From positions 1 to 37,139 of the forward strand of contig MCFE01000775.1 of the NCBI GenBank assembly GCA_002104905.1: a stretch of 37,139 nucleotides of DNA. The letters run 5' to 3'. Shown here one piece after another: positions 31,545-37,139 of the stretch. The number at the start of each line of letters is the position of its first letter. The stretch's first letter is position 1. The stretch is from Basidiobolus meristosporus CBS 931.73. Lineage: Eukaryota; Basidiobolomycota; Basidiobolomycetes; Basidiobolales; Basidiobolaceae. The notes beneath the pieces are model-generated. The model was not told the DNA's origin, did not search any database, and worked only from the letters and a program-made list of their open reading frames with translations. The position numbers and the translations under genes are program-made.

Positions 31545-34500
31545 ATGACTTCTACCAGCAAACAAAGCAATACCAACATCTTCCCTGTAAAGGAGAGGTT
31601 TGATGGGAAGAACTACAGACTTTGGAGAATCAAGATGCAGATCCACCTTGAGGAAAGAAAGCTTTGGAACATAGTAGCAGGAAAGGAAGTTGAGCCCAAA
31701 GGAACAGCAGAAGATGTGGAGAAGTTTCAAGAGAAGGAGAGAAAGGCCTTCAATGCCATATGCATCAATGTGCAAGACTCCTTCATTGGACAAATCCATG
31801 CCTCAAATACTGCCAAAGCAGCATGGGAATCCTTAGAGAAGATCTTTAGAGCAAAGTCAGTATCAAGCAAGCTTTATTTGAAGCAAAAGTTCTTCAACAT
31901 GAGAAAAAAGCCAGATGATGACATGCTACAACTCATTACCAGAATGGAGACACTTGCAGAAGCACTTTACAGTATTAATGCTGGTGTAGATGATGAAGAA
32001 AAGATAGTCTGTCTGCTTTGCAGCCTACCAGACAAGTATGAGCCACTCATACTTTCTTTTGAAAGCAGAGAAGACAACTTGACTCTAGACTATGTCAAAG
32101 GAAGACTTCTCCATGAAGAACTCAGACGTAATGATCAAGCAGAGAAAATTGAAGATAATGCTTTATTCAGCTCAGAAAGGCATACAGAAAAGAAGGGAAA
32201 GCAACAAAACCAAAGAAAACCTGGCTGTTGTAACTACTGTAAGAAGCCAGGACACTGGGCAAGAGAATGCAAGAAGAAACAAGCAGACAAAAAACAGAAA
32301 CTAGAGCAGGCAAACCATATAACTACTGATGAACAGTTATTTATAAATGTACAAGAGAGTGCAAGTAACCGAAGTAATGAATGGTATATTGACTCTGGAG
32401 CATCACAGCATATTTGTGGTATAAAGGATTGGTTCAGCAACTTAAAGACTATTCCCGTAAGAAAGGTTTATCTGGGAGATAACTCTGCATTGGAAGCTAC
32501 TGCCAGTGGGTCTATACAACTAAATATGAGTGATAACTCAGGGGCAACAACAGCAAAACTGACTGATGTACTCTATGTACCTGGAATAGCTAAGAACCTA
32601 CTCTCAGTCAGTAAAGCAACTACTCAGGGACTGAAATTTGTTTTTACTAAGCTGAGCTGCTCAATATTGAGTGAAAATGGACAAAAATTAGCTTTGGGAA
32701 TCAGAGATCACAATATATACAAGTTACAATGCAAGATCATTGTACCTGAGTATGTCAACATTGCTGAAACTGATGAAACCAACTGGGAGACATGGCATAG
32801 GAGGCTAGGACACATAGGGGAACAGAAAATGAGCCAATTGGTGAAAAATCAGCTTGTTTTTGGCCTGAAATACTCAATTCCGATCAAATTGAATGTTTGT
32901 AAGGGATGTTCATATGGCAAACAAGCTAGGCAACGTTTCAAGAGCTCAGAAGGCATCAATACCACCAAAATATTGGCTATTGTACACTCAGACATTAGTG
33001 GCCCCTTGAGAACACTGTCCTTTGGAGCCAAGAGATACTTTATGACATTTGTTGATGACAAGACAAGATATACATGGGTGTACTTCCTCAAAACAAAGGA
33101 TGAAGCTTTAGAGACGTTTAAGCACTTCAAGAACATGGCAGAAACACAAACTGGCTGTAAATTGAAGGTACTACAAAGTGACAATGGAGGAGAATACTGC
33201 TCAAAGGAGTCTGCAAAATACTGCTTGTCTACTGGTATACTTCAACAAACCACAGTTCCTCATACTCCACAGCAAAATGGAGTAGCAGAACATGCAAATA
33301 GAACAATAGTAGAGATGGGAAGATCTATGCTACATGATAAGGGAATGGACTACAAGTTTTGGACGGAATCTGTTGCTACCGCTGTATACATCAAGAACAG
33401 ATGCCCAACAACAGCACTACGTGATTCTACACCCTTTGAAGCATATACAGGAAAAAAACCAGATCTCCAGCACCTCAGGATCTTTGGCAGTGATGTTTTT
33501 TATCACATCCCTGACAAAAAACGCTCAAAGTTGGAACCAAAGAGTAGGAAAGGGATCTTTCTTGGGTATTGTGAAGATACTAAAGGGTACAGAGTGTATG
33601 ATGGCAAAATTCAGAAGCTGATCAAGAGCAGGGACGTTGTATTTGAGGAGAATTCAGATCAGAAAGCCACAAAAATCATTGGCCAGCTGCCTGATGAAGC
33701 AATCAACACAAATGAAGAAGATACGTACCAAATCCAGCCAGAGGTGGAAGATACTTCTACCAGTTCCAGATCAGAACAGATTATCCCAGTTAGGAGATCT
33801 ACCAGAATAAGAAATGCCCCTGGATCCTGGTGGCAGACATCCAATGATAATCAAGAAGCTTATCTTGCCTTATGTGCCAAACCTCAGAATCTGGAACAGG
33901 CAATGCAAGGTCCAGATGCTACTAAGTGGCAACAAGCCATGCAGGAGGAGTACCAATCACTGATCAAGGCAAAAATGTGGGAACTGGTAGATTTACCAAA
34001 TGGGAGAAAGCCAATAGGATGTAGATGGGTCTACAAGATCAAGATAACCTCAAATGGTGACGTTGATAAGTACAAGGCTAGATTGGTAGCTAAAGGCTAT
34101 TCCCAGATCCAGGGACTAGACTTTAAGGAAACATTTGCTCCAGTTGCCAAGTTTAACTCTATTAGGACAGTTCTAGCCCTGGCAGCTGTACACAGTCTAG
34201 ATCTACACCAAATGGACGTCAAAACAGCCTTTCTAAATGGGGATTTGCAAGAAACTATATATATGGAGCAACCAGAAGGTTTTACCAATCCAAAAGGCCC
34301 CCAAAAGGTGTGCAAACTTAGAAAATTGTTGTATGGGCTTAAGCAGGCACCCACAGCATGGTATAACAAGATTGACACATATCTAGAGGAAATTGGGTTC
34401 TCTCGTAGCACTGCAGATCACAGTAAATATGTGAAACAGCTCAAAAAGGGTGTGATCATCCTAGTTCTTTATGTGGACTACTTAATTATAGCTACAAGTG

Positions 34501-35249
34501 ATCAAGAGGCACTTAAACAGACAAAATCAGATCTCTTCAGCAAGTTTGAGACAAAAGATCTTGGAAAATTGAGCTATTTTCTTGGAATTGAGGTCAAATT
34601 TGACATAGCTACGCAGAAAATTGTGCTGAATCAGTCTAAGTACATCAGGGACATTCTTAGACGCTTCAAGATGGAAAATTGCAAACCTGCAGCAACCCCT
34701 ATGGACAATAACCTGAAATTAAGCAAATCTTAGCCAGTTATAGATGAATACGGCTCAAATATGGACAAAAACTTTCCCTATCAATCAATGGTTGGTAGCC
34801 TAATGTACTTGATGGTGTCTACACGTCCAGATATTGCAGTAGCAGTTGGAATAGTCAGTCAATTCATGCAGAATTATGGATCAGATCAAATTGCAGCAGT
34901 TAAGTGGATTTTCAGATATCTACAAGGTACCATAAATATGGTACTGGAATACTCTGGAGCAGCTAATAGGCAAAAATTTGATGGTTATAGTGATTCAGAT
35001 TGGGGTAGGGATCTGATTGACAGACGCTCTACCACAGGCTATGTATTTCTTTATGCTGGTGCAGCTATTACTTGGAATTGCAAGAAACAACCAACTGTGG
35101 CACTATCTACAACTGAAGCCAAATATATGGCTGCATGTCAAGCAACTAAGGAGGCTATATGGCTACAAAAATTATTCAAAGACTTAGGTTTTAATTCAGG
35201 TGAACCAACATGTATTTACAAGGATAATCAAAGTTGTATTTCATTAGAC
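31545..35249 (+). pseudogene. copia-1 gag-pol
   Basis: Start ATG at 31545, 36 nt behind the LTR. Gag (residues about 1-220) with FDGKNYRLWRIKMQ; zinc knuckle CNYCKKPGHWAREC (about 228-241); protease WYIDSGASQHICG; GAG-pre-integrase WHRRLGHIG; integrase with HSDISGP, QSDNGGEY and an E in PQQNGVAEHANRT; RT from RWVYKIKI through DVKTAFLNGDL; RNase H with SDSDWGRDL, DRRSTTGY and TEAKYMAA. The RT active site reads YVDY (34470-34481) in place of YVDD. One in-frame TAG at 34731-34733, probably from CAG, separates RT from RNase H. The frame is otherwise open for more than 1200 codons and ends at element H. It is thus a recent but non-functional copy. Confidence 0.93.
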
Positions 35250-35320
35250 TTGTTCCATCGTACCGTGCCAGGGCGCGCGGCGCAATCCGCGGTTGCAAAG
35301 AACAATCGGGCGCGATATTA

Positions 35321-35802
35321 TAGCTACCAGAAGGCAGGATTGTTCTTGGACAATTTTGCACTATGCGGGACAATCTTGCACACTATGGCACAATCTGACA
35401 CGATGAGGTTGGTGCAGATGATTGCGCCAACTTGTAATGCTTGCATCACGTGCGCGATCGGATACCGCTATAATGGCAGGTAAAATCCGGTATTTGGATA
35501 TGTTTCTTTAATGTAAATGGAAATAAATGTGTATGACACTAAAAACTACACTGATACTTACCATTTTGGTTACCCTCACTCCAATTGGACAGTATCTCAG
35601 TGGTTAATTGGTGCAAAAGTATCCTGAAGCTGGCAGCCCCCAATTGGCTCATTGACTACTGAAAAAGCTACCTGATTTGCCATCAAATATCCCATTTAGC
35701 CCATTGAGCAAGTAAATCCCTGATCCTAGTGATTGGGCAAGGTGTCATAGCTAGCACGCAAGCAATCGTGTAGGTGCAAAACAGATCCAATAGCTGCACT
35801 GG
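35321..35802. other. 482-bp segment absent from the old H copy
   Basis: Bounded by tatta at 35316-35320 and 35803-35807. It includes roughly 20-bp imperfect repeats GGACAATYTTGCACTATG around 35346-35395. It has no coding capacity. It is either an insertion with 5-bp duplication or the part lost from the old copy by short-repeat deletion. Confidence 0.5.
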
Positions 35803-35988
35803 TATTACAGATGACGTATATATATGCAGGGTGTTTATTTATAGGGGTTCTGTCTCAAATGTGAGACGTCCTTGATATTACTTATATCAAAAATTTGATG
35901 ATCACTGATTTGCGATGGCTTGATTCGGATTGCAAAAAAAAAGGGCTGTTGGGATCATTACAAATGTGAGCGATTCAAAGCAATTGCA

Positions 35989-37139
35989 TCATCTTCTCCT
36001 GGGTTTTTTTCTCACAGGGATTACTACTGAAGCATTTGGTAGTGACTCACTTTGCACACCTATACTACTTCCTGGCTGACTATCATCTTGGCTACTTGTG
36101 TATTCGTAGTCAGTATTTTAAGTTGATGAGTGCAATGCTGCAGCTTGGCCGCGCTGAATCGCTCCGACTGAACCAACTGAACCGGCCTGTAGTGCTACGC
36201 GCTGACGCGTTCTTTTACTTGCCAAGGGCTCCGGTGGTTGAGTCACTTCATGTTGGTCATCATCAGTCAGTTCACCAGAAGTAACTTGCTGATGGTCAGG
36301 CAAAACGGCACGCGCAGGCGCGCCTTGACGCATTGAGATGGCCCTTGGCTGAGTTCAATGTGATGCCGCATGTTGACGCGACTCGGTCCGCTCCAATGGA
36401 CTTGTGTCTAAATGAGCAGTTTGGCGAGTTCTTGTAGTTTTGCTCTGAAGCGCGCACGTTGACCCAACGCGCGTTGACTCAATGCGCGTTGACTCGACGC
36501 GGGGCGTTCTGTTAAAGGGTGTTGGTGTAGTCTGGACTGACGTGCGCCGGCGCGCTGTGGTTGCAAGAGATGGTAGGGAATCCAGCAAGGCATGCTGGCG
36601 CGATCTGGACAATGTTGCTTGCAGTCTGTATTCTTCCTCCTGAAGCTCACCATCTGATTCCTCAAGGTATTCACTTACCCTCTGTCTGATACTTTGGAGC
36701 TGTTGCCTGGATGAGTCCTGTGTATATTGCTCTCGGAAGCCACTTAGCTCTACTAATATATCACGTAGTACATCAGTCATTTGAGGCAAAAACTCATTCA
36801 AAATCTCTTTGGTTCCAAAGTTGTGGCACAAACGGACGCGTCCGGCCCGTACTGTGCAAATTGCGCGCGAAATTGTTCCCGCGCGGCTTCCTTGTCAAAT
36901 CCCCCTCACTCCCAGCTCATTCTTGATTTCAATACTTGTCTTGTTATATATCTTTTTACATACATTGGCTGGCATCTTGATGTAGAACTCATGCCACAGC
37001 TTTCTACTCAAATTCTTCCATCTTTGTCGACTCTCTGAGGTATCTAGTTCTGCTAGATTAATCAGTAGTGCCCAAATATCTGTATGAAGGCTCATCATAG
37101 ACACTTGGGCCATACTAAAATCATTTGGCGAGAACTTGA
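35989..37139 (-). pseudogene. element H protein gene, young copy (5' end outside window)
   Basis: One minus-strand frame runs from the window edge to a stop at 35989-35991, with in-frame stops at 36355-36357 and 36118-36120. Two compensating one-base shifts fall near 36895 and 36835 (recognised by comparison with the old copy). Blocks: HTDIWALLINLAELDTSESR, KLWHEFYIKMPANVCKK, a glutamine- and glutamate-rich helical part (DSSRQQLQSIRQRVSEYLEE), RVESTRIESTRVGST, an acidic TSGELTDDDQHEVTQPPE, and a basic tail RKKPRRR that could be a nuclear localisation signal. The family is unrecognised; a DNA-binding accessory protein is one possibility. Confidence 0.6.
36451..36495 (-). repeat. 15-bp coding tandem repeat
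   Basis: Three 15-bp units (CGCGCACGTTGACCC, AACGCGCGTTGACTC, AATGCGCGTTGACTC), each five codons (R-V/I-E/G-S-T) of the H protein. The old copy has lost the regularity through CpG changes. Confidence 0.8.

Larger units (their letters stand above)
31140..35249 (+). mobile_element. Ty1/copia retrotransposon copia-1, 3'-truncated
   Basis: 5' LTR (31140-31508), half-tRNA-type primer site (31509-31520), a single gag-pol frame from 31545, and an abrupt end within RNase H at about 35249 where element H begins. The order protease, integrase, RT, RNase H defines Ty1/copia. The remaining RNase H end and the 3' LTR are not in the window. Other copia-1 traces are at 22612-23051 and 27187-27551. Confidence 0.93.
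35250..37139 (-). mobile_element. element H, young CpG-rich copy (continues past window)
   Basis: Starts inside the copia-1 RNase H gene at about 35250 (TTGTTCCATCGTACCGTGCC; boundary uncertain by about 10 bp). Its 35258-35330 and 36110-36900 parts are rich in CpG and GCGC, unlike the rest of the window. It encodes one long minus-strand protein and a roughly 700-bp non-coding 3' region. The class is unknown. The first bases after an A are TC, which would suit a Helitron, but no CTRR hairpin end or Rep/helicase is visible. Confidence 0.6.

Noticed and set aside
35258-35330. Helitron 5' end (TC after A)
   Set aside because: No Rep/helicase, no CTRR end with hairpin, and the first bases appear to lie a few bases earlier because TTGTT.CA is shared by both copies. 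Left undecided within the element H entry.
35250-35483. C-terminal extension of the copia frame into GC-rich sequence
   Set aside because: The frame simply runs across the junction into element H; the same DNA occurs at 26660 without copia.
36118-36333. Separate small gene downstream of the H protein
   Set aside because: It is in the same frame as the H protein and continues it after one stop, so it is part of the same broken gene.

Overview
This window looks like a fungal transposable-element nest, most likely from a basidiomycete (Agaricomycetes-like). The reasons are the style of the Ty3/gypsy chromovirus polyprotein, the Tnp2-type transposase fragments, the moderate AT bias and a very strong CpG depletion across most of the window. 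This placement is inference. I see no host gene, rRNA, tRNA or CRISPR array in 37 kb; almost everything supportable is mobile-element sequence, mostly broken.

Layout. (a) 1-11186 and 17094-25734 consist mainly of decayed, rearranged copies of a DNA transposon that carries two divergent genes: a Tnp2-like transposase and an unrecognised accessory protein with a coiled coil. They are peppered with solo LTRs: a gypsy LTR at 1583-2093 and 5091-5620, a 1.07-kb LTR-like unit at 3680-4750, 7540-8608 and 20275-21343, and a copia-type LTR at 5767-6115. A strange AT-rich coding insertion sits at 7319-9277. (b) 11187-17093 is a nearly full-length minus-strand gypsy chromovirus with two LTRs, gag, protease, RT/RNase H, integrase and chromodomain. 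Stops and frameshifts have killed it. Its primer-binding site is complementary to its own predicted mRNA 5' end, as in self-priming Tf1/sushi elements. (c) 22612-23051, 23970-26419 and 31021-31139 are fragments of two copia families. (d) 26660-28858 is an old, CpG-free copy of an unrecognised element (called H here), holding a solo copia LTR and a MITE-like insert. (e) 29520-30676 is a further transposase relic, followed by an unrelated solo LTR at 30677-31020. (f) 31140-35249 is the best-preserved element, a plus-strand Ty1/copia with a 5' LTR, a half-tRNA-type primer site and one long gag-pol reading frame. It has one internal stop, a changed RT active site and a missing 3' end. (g) 35250-37139 is a young, CpG-rich H element that cuts the copia off and runs out of the window.

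Order of events readable from nesting: copia-1 (31140) landed in an older copia fragment; H (35250) landed in copia-1; gypsy landed in the intergenic promoter of a Tnp2 pair; a copia-1 solo LTR landed in the old H copy. Two copies of H differ mainly by loss of CpG in the older one, which is direct evidence for CpG-directed mutation of repeats in this genome.
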